The notes under the pieces were generated by a model, which saw only the letters and a list, made by a program, of their open reading frames with translations, was not told the origin of the DNA and searched no databases. Position numbers and translations under genes: made by a program. This document shows, piece by piece, positions 17,018 through 25,575 of a DNA stretch of 64,000 bases (within the stretch, counting starts at the first letter, position 1; each line of letters opens with the position of its first letter). The stretch comes from Bradyrhizobium roseum (GTDB taxonomy: Bacteria; Pseudomonadota; Alphaproteobacteria; Rhizobiales; Xanthobacteraceae), in contig NZ_CP129212.1 in the NCBI RefSeq assembly GCF_030413175.1, forward strand, positions 6,967,001-7,031,000, in the 5' to 3' direction.

Positions 17018-18058
17018 ATGGAAGCCGTACAGAAGACGCCGGAGCGTGAGGCGTTCTACAAGAAGATCGACGGCGAAAACCTCTCCGCGCTGTGGAACGT
17101 GATGAACGATCTCATCACGCCTGAACCGCGCAGCGCCTGCCGGCCGCATCTCTGGAAGTTCGACTCGATCCGCGACTACATGACCGAGGCCGGCAAGTTG
17201 ATCACTGCCAAGGAAGCCGAGCGGCGCGTGCTGGTGCTGGAAAATCCCGGCCTGCGCGGCCAGTCCAAGATCACGACGTCGCTGTTCGCCGGCGTGCAGA
17301 TGGTGGTTCCCGGCGATATCGCGCCGGCGCACCGCCACAGCCAGTCGGCGCTGCGCTTCGTGCTCGAAGGCAGAGGCGCGGCCACCGCGGTCGACGGGGA
17401 ACGCACGCTGATGGAGCCCGGCGATTTCGTCATCACGCCGTCGATGACCTGGCACGACCATTCCAACGAAACGAATGAGCCGGTGTTCTGGCTCGACGGG
17501 CTCGATATTCCAATGGTGCAGTTCTTCGATGCGTCCTTTGCGGAGGGCTCCAACGAGGACCAGCAGAAGATCTCAAAACCTGCCGGCGACAGCTTTGCGC
17601 GCTACGGCCGCAACCTGCTGCCGGTCGACGAGAAGCGAAAGTCCAAAACCTCGCCGATCTTCAACTATCCCTACAGCTATACGCGCGAGGCGCTGGAACA
17701 GGCGCGGACGCGCGAGGAATGGGACGCCTGTCACGGGCTCAAGCTGAAATTCTCCAACCCCGAAACCGGCGATTTCGCGATGCCGACCATCGGCACCTTC
17801 ATCCAGCTATTGCCGAAGGGGTTCAAGACCGCGCGCTATCGCTCGACCGACGCCACCGTGTTCGCCGCGATCGAAGGCAAGGGCCGCACCCGCATCGGCG
17901 ACGAAGTGTTCGAATGGGGCCCGCGCGATCTGTTCGTGGTGCCGAGCTGGCACTGGGTCACGCACGAGGCCGACACCGATGCGGTGCTGTTCTCGTTCTC
18001 CGACCGCCCGGTACAGCAGAATCTGGATTTATTCCGCGAGGACCGCGGCAACGCGTGA
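17018..18058 (+). CDS. Gentisate 1,2-dioxygenase
   Basis: The 346-residue bicupin starts at ATG 17018 after GGGAGG. The N-terminal cupin has metal ligands in PAHRHSQSALRFVLEG (H105, H107), with H146 in TWHDHS, as in characterised gentisate dioxygenases. The second cupin (FPTIGTFIQLLPKGF.. region, WHWVTHE) lacks a full ligand set, as usual for the family. It opens the ring of gentisate between C1 and C2 with Fe(II) and oxygen to give maleylpyruvate. It is expressed divergently from the isomerase gene under a shared operator-like element. Confidence 0.95.
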   Translation: MEAVQKTPEREAFYKKIDGENLSALWNVMNDLITPEPRSACRPHLWKFDSIRDYMTEAGKLITAKEAERRVLVLENPGLRGQSKITTSLFAGVQMVVPGDIAPAHRHSQSALRFVLEGRGAATAVDGERTLMEPGDFVITPSMTWHDHSNETNEPVFWLDGLDIPMVQFFDASFAEGSNEDQQKISKPAGDSFARYGRNLLPVDEKRKSKTSPIFNYPYSYTREALEQARTREEWDACHGLKLKFSNPETGDFAMPTIGTFIQLLPKGFKTARYRSTDATVFAAIEGKGRTRIGDEVFEWGPRDLFVVPSWHWVTHEADTDAVLFSFSDRPVQQNLDLFREDRGNA

Positions 18059-18073
18059 GGCGAAAAACAATCC

Positions 18074-18170
18074 CGTAGCGTGGGCAGAGCGAAGCGTGCC
18101 CACCGTTTCGCCGCGTGCTCGCTGATGGATGGTGGGCACGTCGCTCACGCTCCTTTGCCCACCCTACGGC
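18074..18170. repeat. Intergenic palindromic element, family B, copy 1
   Basis: Between convergent genes. CGTAGCGTGGGCAGAGCGAA at the left is answered by TTTGCCCACCCTACGGC at the right, with internal GTGCCCACC / GGTGGGCAC. The same ends recur at 45304 and, in a GGGTTA variant, at 51294. Confidence 0.7.
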
Positions 18171-18183
18171 CCCGGTGTCCGCA

Positions 18184-19002
18184 TCACCGCCAATGCAGCA
18201 ACCTTGCTTCCAGCACGTTGATCGCCTTCCCGACAGCCAACCCGAACAGCGACAGGATCACGACGCCGGCCAACAGCTGATCGGTCTGCATCAGATTGCC
18301 GGCCTGCAGCACGAAGGCGCCGATGCCGAACTGGGCGCCGATCATTTCGGCGCTGACGACCAGCAGCAGCGCCACCGACGCGGTGATGCGAAAGCCGGCG
18401 AGGATCGACGGCAACGCGCCCGGCCAGATCACGCGGCGGACGATGGCGTGAAACGGCACGTTGAAACTCTGCGCCATGCGGATCAGGTTGCGCGGCACGG
18501 CATCGACGCCGCTATAGACCGAGATCGCGGTGGAGAAGAAGACGCCGAGCGCGATGGTCGCGATCTTCGGCTCCTCGCCGATTCCGAGCCAGAGGATCAA
18601 CAGCGGCAGCAGCGCGATCTTCGGAATCGGAAACAGCGCGGAGATGAAGGTGATGCCGACGCCGCGCGCCAGCGTCGACAGCCCAATCGCAAAGCCGACA
18701 ATGACGCCGGCCACCGTGCCGAGTACCCAGCCGGTTCCTATCCGGATCACCGACGCCGATACGTGTTGCCAGAGCGCGCCTGAGATCGCCAGCTTGTAGA
18801 TCGCGGCGACGATCGCCGAAGGCGCCGGCAGGAACAGCGCGTTGACCCAGCCGGCGCTGCCGGCGAGCTGCCACAGCGCGATGACCAGCGCCAGCGCGAT
18901 CCAGCCCGACGCGCGCCCGCCGCCCGGCATAAAGCCCGCGCCGCGAAAGGCGACCGGCCGCACCTCGGCCGCGGCATCGTCCTGCGGCGCGCGGTCAAGC
19001 AT
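18184..19002 (-). CDS. ABC transporter permease, SsuC/TauC type
   Basis: The 272-residue protein has about six membrane helices after a polar N-terminus, and the cytoplasmic EAA-like loop VPFHAIVRRVIWPGALPSILAGF. It belongs to the nitrate/sulfonate/taurine importer family. Its first codons overlap the ATPase gene by eight bases. It is the last gene of a minus-strand run that begins at the enoyl-CoA hydratase (24133). Confidence 0.93.
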   Translation of the reverse strand: MLDRAPQDDAAAEVRPVAFRGAGFMPGGGRASGWIALALVIALWQLAGSAGWVNALFLPAPSAIVAAIYKLAISGALWQHVSASVIRIGTGWVLGTVAGVIVGFAIGLSTLARGVGITFISALFPIPKIALLPLLILWLGIGEEPKIATIALGVFFSTAISVYSGVDAVPRNLIRMAQSFNVPFHAIVRRVIWPGALPSILAGFRITASVALLLVVSAEMIGAQFGIGAFVLQAGNLMQTDQLLAGVVILSLFGLAVGKAINVLEARLLHWR

Positions 19003-19786
19003 GCTGCACCTCGCGCTCGGCGTCGATCGCCTCTTCGCGGATCAGCGACCACAGATCGTTCTGCAGCGCGAGCAATTTGCCGCGCGCATCGATCGCGCCG
19101 CGTTCGGCGCGCGTCATCGGGATGTCGACGATTTTTCGGACCCGGCCGGGGCGGCGCGACAGCACCACGATGCGGTCGGCCAGCCGTACCGCCTCTTCCA
19201 GGTTATGCGTGACATAGACCGCACCCATCGCGCCGTCGGCCAGAAGACGGATGAAATCCTCCATCAGCAATTCGCGGGTCTGAGAATCCAGCGCCGACAG
19301 CGGCTCGTCCATCAGGAGGATCGCCGGCCGCACCGCGAGCGCCCGGGCAATGCCGACGCGCTGGCGCATGCCGCCGGACAATTGCTTTGGATAGGCGGCG
19401 CGAAAATCCGACAACCCCGTGCGGCGCAGCGCATCGTCGACGACGGCGCGGCGCGCGGCGGCGTCGAGCGCGGTATGCTCGAGCGGAAACGCAACATTGG
19501 CTTCCACCGTGCACCACGGCAGCAGCGCAAAATCCTGGAACACGAAGGTCAGCGGATTGAGGCTACCGGCGGGCGGCGCGCCGCGCAGCTCGGCGGCGCC
19601 GCCACCCGGCTGCAACAGCCCGCCGAGGATCGACAGCAGCGTGCTCTTGCCGCAACCGGAGGGACCGACGATCGCAACCACCTCGCCAGAGGCAACCGTG
19701 AATGACACGCCCTCGAGCACGTCGAGGGCGCCGAAGCGGTGGCTGATCCGGTCGGCGATCAGGTCCATGAGTTGTCCGTGCTCCAA
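18995..19786 (-). CDS. ABC transporter ATPase, SsuB/TauB type
   Basis: The 263-residue subunit has Walker A GPSGCGKST at 41-49, signature LSGGMRQR, Walker B ILLMDEPLSALD and the switch histidine in VYVTHNLEEAVRLADR. It powers the SsuC-like permease encoded downstream with overlapping ends. The binding-protein gene is upstream across 150 bases that carry a repeat. Confidence 0.95.
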   Translation of the reverse strand: MEHGQLMDLIADRISHRFGALDVLEGVSFTVASGEVVAIVGPSGCGKSTLLSILGGLLQPGGGAAELRGAPPAGSLNPLTFVFQDFALLPWCTVEANVAFPLEHTALDAAARRAVVDDALRRTGLSDFRAAYPKQLSGGMRQRVGIARALAVRPAILLMDEPLSALDSQTRELLMEDFIRLLADGAMGAVYVTHNLEEAVRLADRIVVLSRRPGRVRKIVDIPMTRAERGAIDARGKLLALQNDLWSLIREEAIDAEREVQHA

Positions 19787-19811
19787 AGCCGCAGCATCAT
19801 GCCGGCCACAT

Positions 19812-19926
19812 GGTTCGAGACGCGCGGCCAGCCGCGCTCCTCACCATGAGGGGATAGATATCACCCGTCGCCAACTTTCTCTCCTCATCCTGAGGAACCG
19901 CGAAGCGGCGTCTCGAAGGATGAGGG
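19812..19926. repeat. Intergenic palindromic element, family C, copy 1
   Basis: Between the ATPase and the binding-protein gene of one importer. The left arm TTCGAGACGCGCGGCCAGCC..CTCACCATGAGG and the right arm CCTCATCCTGAGG..GGCGTCTCGAAGGATGAGG form a long imperfect inverted repeat. Similar sequence occurs at 37795-37900 and 63296-63399. Confidence 0.7.
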
Positions 19927-19936
19927 TCGCACGCCA

Positions 19937-20935
19937 TCAATCCGCCTTCACATATTCCTTCGCGATGATCGCGTCTGCCGTAAATCCCTTGTCGACAAAG
20001 CCCTGCTCCTGCAGCCATTCGATCTGGTTGCCGACGTTCTTCACGTCGAGTTTCCCTTCGGGATCGATATAGGCGCAGTTGCCGACCACCTGCTCCACCG
20101 GCAGGTTTGTATATTTCGCGATGATCTCCAGCAGCGGCTTCGTCTTGTCGTTGATGTCGGCCTTGCCGTCCTTCACGGAGGCGAGAAGCACGTCGTGATA
20201 TTCGCGGTCGGCGCGCGCGAGCGCGGTCAACAACTTCGTCACCAGCGGCTTGTTCGCCAGCGTCTTCGGCGAAGCGAACACCGCGCCGAGCTGCCAGGGC
20301 GTCTCGTCGCCGACCCAGCCGAGCAATTTGGCACCGCCGGAATCGACCAGCGCCCGCGCCGTCGAGATCGGCAGCAGGGCGGCGTCGACGGTCTCGCCCT
20401 TCAGCGCCGCCGCCGCGTTCGACAGCGACTGCAGCGGCAGCACTTTCACGTCGGCGAGCTTGAAGCCGTATTTGTCGGCGAGCAGGCCGAGCGAATAATG
20501 AAAGCTCGAGCCGACTTGCGTGACCGCGATGCGCTTGCCCGCGAGGTCCTTCGGCGTCTTCAGCCCGGCCGCATAGGCGTTGTTGCTGGCAAAATAGCCG
20601 ATCAGCGGATAGCCCGCCTTCTCGCGGCTCATGCCGCCGATCACCTTCAGCGTGCCCTTGCCGGCAAGATTGTAGAGCCCGGCAGTGAACGCGGTGATGC
20701 CGAAATCGACGTCACCCGACGTGGTCGCCACCGCGATCGGCTGCGCCGCGTCGAAGAACTTCAGCTCGACGTCGAGCCCGGCCTCACGGAAATAGCCCTT
20801 GTCCTGCGCGATGAACACCGGCGCGGATGACGACAGCCGCAGCACGCCGATCCTGGCCTTGTCCTCGGCCCGTGCGATCCCGCAAGCCGCGATCGCCAGC
20901 AGGCTCACCAGCGCAAGCCGTGCAAACATCTTCAT
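19937..20935 (-). CDS. ABC transporter substrate-binding protein, SsuA/NMT1 type
   Basis: The 332-residue exported protein has a signal peptide cut after GIARA (about residue 23). The mature start KARIGVLRLSSSAPVFIAQDKGYFREAGLDVEL is typical of the SsuA/THI5-like family that binds sulfonates, nitrate, pyrimidine precursors and other small anions. It feeds the permease/ATPase pair downstream. The neighbouring oxidoreductase and aspartate-dehydrogenase-like genes hint that the ligand is a nitrogen-containing carbon source, but this is inference only. Confidence 0.92.
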   Translation of the reverse strand: MKMFARLALVSLLAIAACGIARAEDKARIGVLRLSSSAPVFIAQDKGYFREAGLDVELKFFDAAQPIAVATTSGDVDFGITAFTAGLYNLAGKGTLKVIGGMSREKAGYPLIGYFASNNAYAAGLKTPKDLAGKRIAVTQVGSSFHYSLGLLADKYGFKLADVKVLPLQSLSNAAAALKGETVDAALLPISTARALVDSGGAKLLGWVGDETPWQLGAVFASPKTLANKPLVTKLLTALARADREYHDVLLASVKDGKADINDKTKPLLEIIAKYTNLPVEQVVGNCAYIDPEGKLDVKNVGNQIEWLQEQGFVDKGFTADAIIAKEYVKAD

Positions 20936-20981
20936 TCCATTCCCTCCGTCTCTTTTGTTCTGTCATATCCCCTCCACGTAG

Positions 20982-21011
20982 GTCGTCCCGGCGAACGCCG
21001 GGACGAACGAC
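20982..21011. repeat. Family A half-element (short hairpin)
   Basis: GTCGTCCCGGCGAACGCCGG forms a hairpin in the 108-base gap between the FAD oxidoreductase and binding-protein genes. It matches the outer arm of family A, without the second arm. Confidence 0.6.
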
Positions 21012-21043
21012 CACTTTTTTTCCCTTCGCGTCTCCATACGCCA

Positions 21044-22441
21044 TTATACTCCCTCGGGCACCTTCTGATCCCGCCCGATGAACGCGCCCTGTTGTTTCAG
21101 GCCTTGTTGCAACGTTTCGACCGCGATGTCGCGCGGAATCGTGTTGCCCGACAGCGCCAGCGCTGCCGCTGCGCCGGCCGCCTCCCCCATCGCAAAACAG
21201 GCGCCGGAGACCCGCGCCGCCGACTGGCCCTCATGGGTCATCGAGGCGCAGCGCCCGGCCATCAAGAGATTGTCGATGCCCTCGGGCACCAGCATGCGAT
21301 ACGGCAATTCGTTGAAGCCGCGCGATTCCGGGATCGGCGGGAACGTGAAGGTCACGTCGCCAGCGACATGCTGCTCCATCGGCCAGCCATTGACGCCGAT
21401 GGAATCCTCGAACGAGGCGCAGCCGAGCACGTCCTCGCCCGACAGCATGTAACCGCCGAGGACGCGCCGCGTCTCGCGGATACCGAGTTGGGGTGGCAGG
21501 TCGACGATGTAGGATTTTTCAAACCCCGGCACCGTGCGCAGGAATTCGAACGCCTGCACCGCCTGCCGCCGTCCATCGATCTCGCCGCGCGTCATCTGGT
21601 CCGGATCGATCCCGCTGATCGCCAGGCCGTCCTCGCGCGCCAGCTGGGTGAAATTCACCCGCCATTCGATCGCTGAGCGCTGCGGCCGCACGATCGCGGT
21701 CTTGCGCGGAAAGCGATGCGTCCCCGCAGCCTCGGCCTTGGCCATCAGTTCGGGAATCGTGCGCCAGGCGTCGCCCGCTTTTGCGGGATCGATGCCGTTG
21801 AGGCGGAACATCATCGACGGATACATCATGCCGCCGGCATTGTCGCCGACCTCGAATGGCGCGCCCGCCCAGGCCGCGAGGTCGCCGTCCCCCGAACAGT
21901 CGATGAAGATGCCAGCGCGCACCGCCTGGCGGCCGGCCTTGGTCTCGACCATCAGCGCGTCGATGTGCCGCGCGTCCTCCATCACCACACCGGCGCCGAG
22001 CGCGTGAAAGAGGATATCGACCTTGTGAGCCGCAAGCAGATCGTCTGCCGCGATCTTGTAGGCCGCGGTGTCGTAGGCCTGCGCAAAGATCTTGCCGAGG
22101 ATCAGATGCGGCGCGTTCAAGCCATCGAGCCGGTCGATCCGCGCCAGCAGATCGGAGGCGATGCCCTGCACCACCCGATGCATTTCGCCATGGACGTTGG
22201 CATGCAGCCCGCAAAAGTTCGTTACGCCCGCGGCCGTTCCCATACCGCCGAGGAAGCCGTAACGTTCGATCAAGAGTGTGCGGCGGCCGGCCCGCGCCGC
22301 GGCCACCGCAGCGGCAATGCCGGCGGGGCCGCCGCCGAGCACGGCAACTTCGTACTCGCCATAGAGCGGTATCTGGCGTGCGGGCTCGGTGACGGTTTTG
22401 GGGGGCAAGGTGACATTCCCGGATGGCGTGCGGCCGATCAT
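21044..22441 (-). CDS. FAD-dependent oxidoreductase (PF12831-like)
   Basis: The 465-residue flavoprotein has the dinucleotide-binding start VAVLGGGPAGIAAAVAAARAGRRTLLIER, then FLGGMGTAAGV, and a second FAD-contact region GIDNLLMAGRCASMTHEGQS with VSGACFAMGEAAGAAAA at the end. This family of FAD-dependent dehydrogenases includes many uncharacterised enzymes. It lies between the aspartate-dehydrogenase-like gene (38 bases upstream) and an importer (108 bases downstream), all on the minus strand. Substrate unknown. Confidence 0.85.
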   Translation of the reverse strand: MIGRTPSGNVTLPPKTVTEPARQIPLYGEYEVAVLGGGPAGIAAAVAAARAGRRTLLIERYGFLGGMGTAAGVTNFCGLHANVHGEMHRVVQGIASDLLARIDRLDGLNAPHLILGKIFAQAYDTAAYKIAADDLLAAHKVDILFHALGAGVVMEDARHIDALMVETKAGRQAVRAGIFIDCSGDGDLAAWAGAPFEVGDNAGGMMYPSMMFRLNGIDPAKAGDAWRTIPELMAKAEAAGTHRFPRKTAIVRPQRSAIEWRVNFTQLAREDGLAISGIDPDQMTRGEIDGRRQAVQAFEFLRTVPGFEKSYIVDLPPQLGIRETRRVLGGYMLSGEDVLGCASFEDSIGVNGWPMEQHVAGDVTFTFPPIPESRGFNELPYRMLVPEGIDNLLMAGRCASMTHEGQSAARVSGACFAMGEAAGAAAALALSGNTIPRDIAVETLQQGLKQQGAFIGRDQKVPEGV

Positions 22442-22479
22442 GCCCCGGACGGGCAGCTTTGGCTATTGCAGCGAAAGGC

Positions 22480-23286
22480 TCAGGTTCCGACCTGCAGCGG
22501 CGACGTCAGCTTGCGCAATGCGGCAATGACCGAGAGCGCGGTGATGCGGCCGGTCTTCGGGTTCTCCGACGGAATATTCTCGATGGCCATCGTGAACGAA
22601 GCCGAATCGGAATCGACCTTGATCTGGTGACAGTTCCGCGTCACGGCGGGATCGGCCCAGATCTCGATCGTGGTGCGATCGGGACCTATGCCAGCAAGCG
22701 ACAGCGCCGCCACCACATTGACATTGGCCGGAAACGCCGCCGCCGCGTCGCGCGCCGAGCCCTTGAAGACACGCAAGGCCGTTGTCACCCCCTCCATCGA
22801 GATGCCGTTTTCGACGAGATACGGCGCACCGGCGAGACCACCGGGCGGCTTGCGCGTAACCATCTGCACCGAATGGATGGTGCCTTCGGCGGCGGCCGAG
22901 ACCGCATCGAAGCCGATCAGGGCGCCGGTCGGCACGATGATCTGGCCGCCATGCGCGCGGGCCAGATCGATCAGTTGGGGACGGGGCAGCAGCGCGCTGG
23001 AGCTCAGCACCATGACCTGCTTGCCGGCGGTCAGCATCGGCCGGCAGATCTGGTCGAGGATCGCGGCCGGTGCGCATTCGACGATGAGGTCGGCGTGATC
23101 AGGCACTTCATTGAGCGAGACCAGGGGACACGAAATGCCTTCGCGGTCGAGCCAGGCTTGCGCCTTCGCCCGATCCCTGGTCGCGATGGCCGCGAGCGTA
23201 AGCCCGGGCAGCCCCTGCACCAGCTTTCGCGCCACGGTCTTGCCGATCTCTCCCAGCCCGGCGATGGCGATATTCTTCGATGGCAA
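22480..23286 (-). CDS. L-aspartate dehydrogenase-like (NadX family)
   Basis: The TTG at 23286 is preferred because AAGGAG lies eight bases upstream; an ATG at 23310 has no ribosome site. The chain is about 268 residues. The Rossmann motif IAIAGLGEIGKTVARKL opens it. FPANVNVVAALSLAGIGPDRT and the C-terminal ENPKTGRITALSVIAALRKL closely follow the aspartate dehydrogenase (NadX/DUF108) pattern. NadX makes iminoaspartate for NAD synthesis, while relatives act in amino-acid catabolism. No nadA or nadC gene is adjacent, so a catabolic role with the FAD enzyme and importer is plausible. Confidence 0.8.
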   Translation of the reverse strand: MPSKNIAIAGLGEIGKTVARKLVQGLPGLTLAAIATRDRAKAQAWLDREGISCPLVSLNEVPDHADLIVECAPAAILDQICRPMLTAGKQVMVLSSSALLPRPQLIDLARAHGGQIIVPTGALIGFDAVSAAAEGTIHSVQMVTRKPPGGLAGAPYLVENGISMEGVTTALRVFKGSARDAAAAFPANVNVVAALSLAGIGPDRTTIEIWADPAVTRNCHQIKVDSDSASFTMAIENIPSENPKTGRITALSVIAALRKLTSPLQVGT

Positions 23287-23335
23287 ATCCAACACTCCTT
23301 CGGAATACATTAACGCGTGCAGCAGGACTCAAGGG

Positions 23336-24133
23336 CTATGCGTTGCCCCAATTCGCCGCCCGCTTCCCCGCAAACGACGCCAGTCCCTCCGATGCCTCGC
23401 TGGTCTGGCGCCTTGCCGAATGCATCCTTACCAGCCGCGCATAGGCCTCGTCATCCACACCCATGCCACCGAACGAACTTTCCAGCGCCAGCGCCTTGGT
23501 TTCGGCCATCGCCTGCGGACCGTTGGCGAGCAGTTGCTCCACCACCTTGGCGCCCGCGGCCTCCAGTTCGGCCAGCGGCACCACCTCGTGCACCAACCCG
23601 ATCCGCCGCGCCTCGTCGGCGCCAAACCGCTCGCCGGTCAGCGCAAAGCGGCGGACCTGGCGGACGCCGATGGCATCGCAGAGTTGCGGGATGATGATGG
23701 CCGCCGTCAGACCCCAGCGCACTTCAGTGATCGAGAACAGCGCGTTGTCGGCGGCGACCACGACGTCGCAGGCCGAGATCACCCCGGTGCCGCCGCCGAA
23801 ACAGCCGCCCTGCACCAGCGCCACCGTCGGGATCGGCAGCGTGTTCAACCGCTGCACGGCTTCGAATGTCGCGCGCGACACCTGTTCGTTTTCCTCGACC
23901 GATTTCGGCCGCACGCCGTTGATCCATTTCAAGTCGGCGCCGGCCTGGAAATGCTTGCCGTTACCCTTGAGCACCACAACGCGGAGGTTGGGCTTGCTGC
24001 CCAAATCATCCATCGCCGCGAGCACGCCGTTGATGAGTCCGGCGTCATAGGCATTATTCACCTCGGGACGATTCAGCGTCACCGTGGCGACGCCGCGCGC
24101 GTCGAGATTCCACAAAACCGGATCGGCATTCAT
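23336..24133 (-). CDS. Enoyl-CoA hydratase/isomerase family protein
   Basis: The 265-residue crotonase starts at ATG 24133 with AAGGGG upstream. The oxyanion regions GKHFQAGADLKWI and QGGCFGGGTGVISACDVVVAA are present, and SITEVRWGLTAAIIIPQL carries the usual active-site Glu region. It resembles enzymes of branched or terpenoid acyl-CoA breakdown (AtuE/LiuC-like). It is first in the minus-strand run ending at 18184. Confidence 0.9.
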   Translation of the reverse strand: MNADPVLWNLDARGVATVTLNRPEVNNAYDAGLINGVLAAMDDLGSKPNLRVVVLKGNGKHFQAGADLKWINGVRPKSVEENEQVSRATFEAVQRLNTLPIPTVALVQGGCFGGGTGVISACDVVVAADNALFSITEVRWGLTAAIIIPQLCDAIGVRQVRRFALTGERFGADEARRIGLVHEVVPLAELEAAGAKVVEQLLANGPQAMAETKALALESSFGGMGVDDEAYARLVRMHSARRQTSEASEGLASFAGKRAANWGNA

Positions 24134-24297
24134 TCGGCGGCCCCTTGTTGCCTGTTACATCGGGCACTATGCCGGGCTCACGGAGTTTGATCTATCGTTT
24201 TTCGCCATGCCAGCGATGCAAACGACTTCACCAGTTGCGCAACGGCGCAAGCTTGTGGAAACTGACCACTCATCATCCCTCTCAGGACAACCACCTC

Positions 24298-25272
24298 ATG
24301 CGGATTTGCGTTTTCGGTGCGGGCGCCGTCGGCAGCCATTTTGCGGTGCGGCTCGCACGGGCGGGACATGACGTTTCCTGCGTAATGCGAGGCGCGCATC
24401 TGGAGGCCGTGAAAGCCGGGGGGCTGACGCTGCGGGTCGGAAATGACGCGTTCGAGGCAAGGATGAACGCATCGAGTGATCCGGACGACCTCGGCCCGCA
24501 GGACGCCGTCATCTGCACACTGAAGGCCACGGGCCTTCCCAGCTTCGCGGAAGGGCTGCAACCGCTGTTGGCTGAGGACACCGCCGTGGTGTTCGCGCAG
24601 AACGGCGTTCCCTGGTGGTACGATATCGGACTCTCGCCAAAACACCCGCCGGTGCCGGATCTCGCCTTCCTCGATCCCGGCGGACGCTTGCGTGCCGCGA
24701 TTCCGAGGCAGCTCATCGTCGGCGGGGTGGTGTTTTCGTCCAACGAAGTGATAGCACCCGGTGTGGTCGCCAACCTGTCGCCCGAGCGCAACCGGCTGCT
24801 GATCGGTGAATGCGACGACCGCCCCAGCGAGCGCGTCGCACGGCTGCGCGCCGCGCTCTGCGAAGCTGCGATCGAGTCCCCCGATGTCGCGCAGATCCGC
24901 GAGTCGATCTGGTCAAAACTCCTGACCAACATGTCGATGTCAGTGCTGTGCGTGTTGACCGGACTGACCGCGCGCGCCGTGCGTGATGATCCTGATCTGG
25001 CCGGCATCGTGCCCCGCCTGCTCGACGAGGCCAACAGCATTGCGCAAAGCTGCTTTCCCGAGGTCAAACGCGTCACGCGCACCGGACCCGCACCGGACCA
25101 CAAGCCGTCGATCCTGCAGGATTACGAACTCGGCCGCGCCATGGAGATCGACGTGCTGGTCCGTGCCCCCGCCGCCTTCGCGCGCGCCGCCGGCCTGTCG
25201 ACGCCGACGCTCGACATGATGGCGGCCCTCGCCACCCGACAGGCGCGCAGCAAGGGGCTCTACAAGGGCTGA
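24298..25272 (+). CDS. 2-dehydropantoate 2-reductase-like protein
   Basis: The start at ATG 24298 puts the Rossmann motif RICVFGAGAVGSHFA at the N-terminus; 324 residues. The catalytic Lys is in ESIWSKLLTNMSMS, and the substrate-binding Ser..Glu region is PSILQDYELGRAMEID, both as in E. coli PanE. Many members of this family reduce other 2-keto acids or hydroxymethyl compounds. With no panB or panC nearby, a role in pantothenate synthesis is not implied. A second relative is at 43234-44241. Confidence 0.88.
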   Translation: MRICVFGAGAVGSHFAVRLARAGHDVSCVMRGAHLEAVKAGGLTLRVGNDAFEARMNASSDPDDLGPQDAVICTLKATGLPSFAEGLQPLLAEDTAVVFAQNGVPWWYDIGLSPKHPPVPDLAFLDPGGRLRAAIPRQLIVGGVVFSSNEVIAPGVVANLSPERNRLLIGECDDRPSERVARLRAALCEAAIESPDVAQIRESIWSKLLTNMSMSVLCVLTGLTARAVRDDPDLAGIVPRLLDEANSIAQSCFPEVKRVTRTGPAPDHKPSILQDYELGRAMEIDVLVRAPAAFARAAGLSTPTLDMMAALATRQARSKGLYKG

Positions 25273-25575
25273 GGCTCGCTCAGATCGCCTGCAGCCCCAG
25301 CAGATCGAACAGCCTGCTGTCGGTCTCGTTCTCATGCCGCCTCGTGCGTCCGCGCGCGCCTTGGCAGGCGCCGCCGTTACAGTCGTTTCATTCCTCACTT
25401 CGAGCCTCCCGTCATTCTCCCGATCCTGATCGCGCCGCGTCATGACATGCCCGCCGATACCCGCGCGTGATGCTGGTAAAAAATCGATCTCCAGCGCAAA
25501 CCGGCATTGACCGCGCCGCGCACGTCGGTTCACTCTCAACGGCATCCAAGAACAAGAAACAAGCGGGGAACCAGA
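25273..25575. other. 303-base gap, possible C-terminal gene remnant on the minus strand
   Basis: No intact gene is visible. On the minus strand a short frame ending at about 25281 reads RHENETDSRLFDLLGLQAI then stop, which looks like a real protein C-terminus but has no gene body upstream. It may be a deletion remnant. The last bases hold the ribosome site (GGGGA) for the SDR gene at 25576. Confidence 0.3.
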
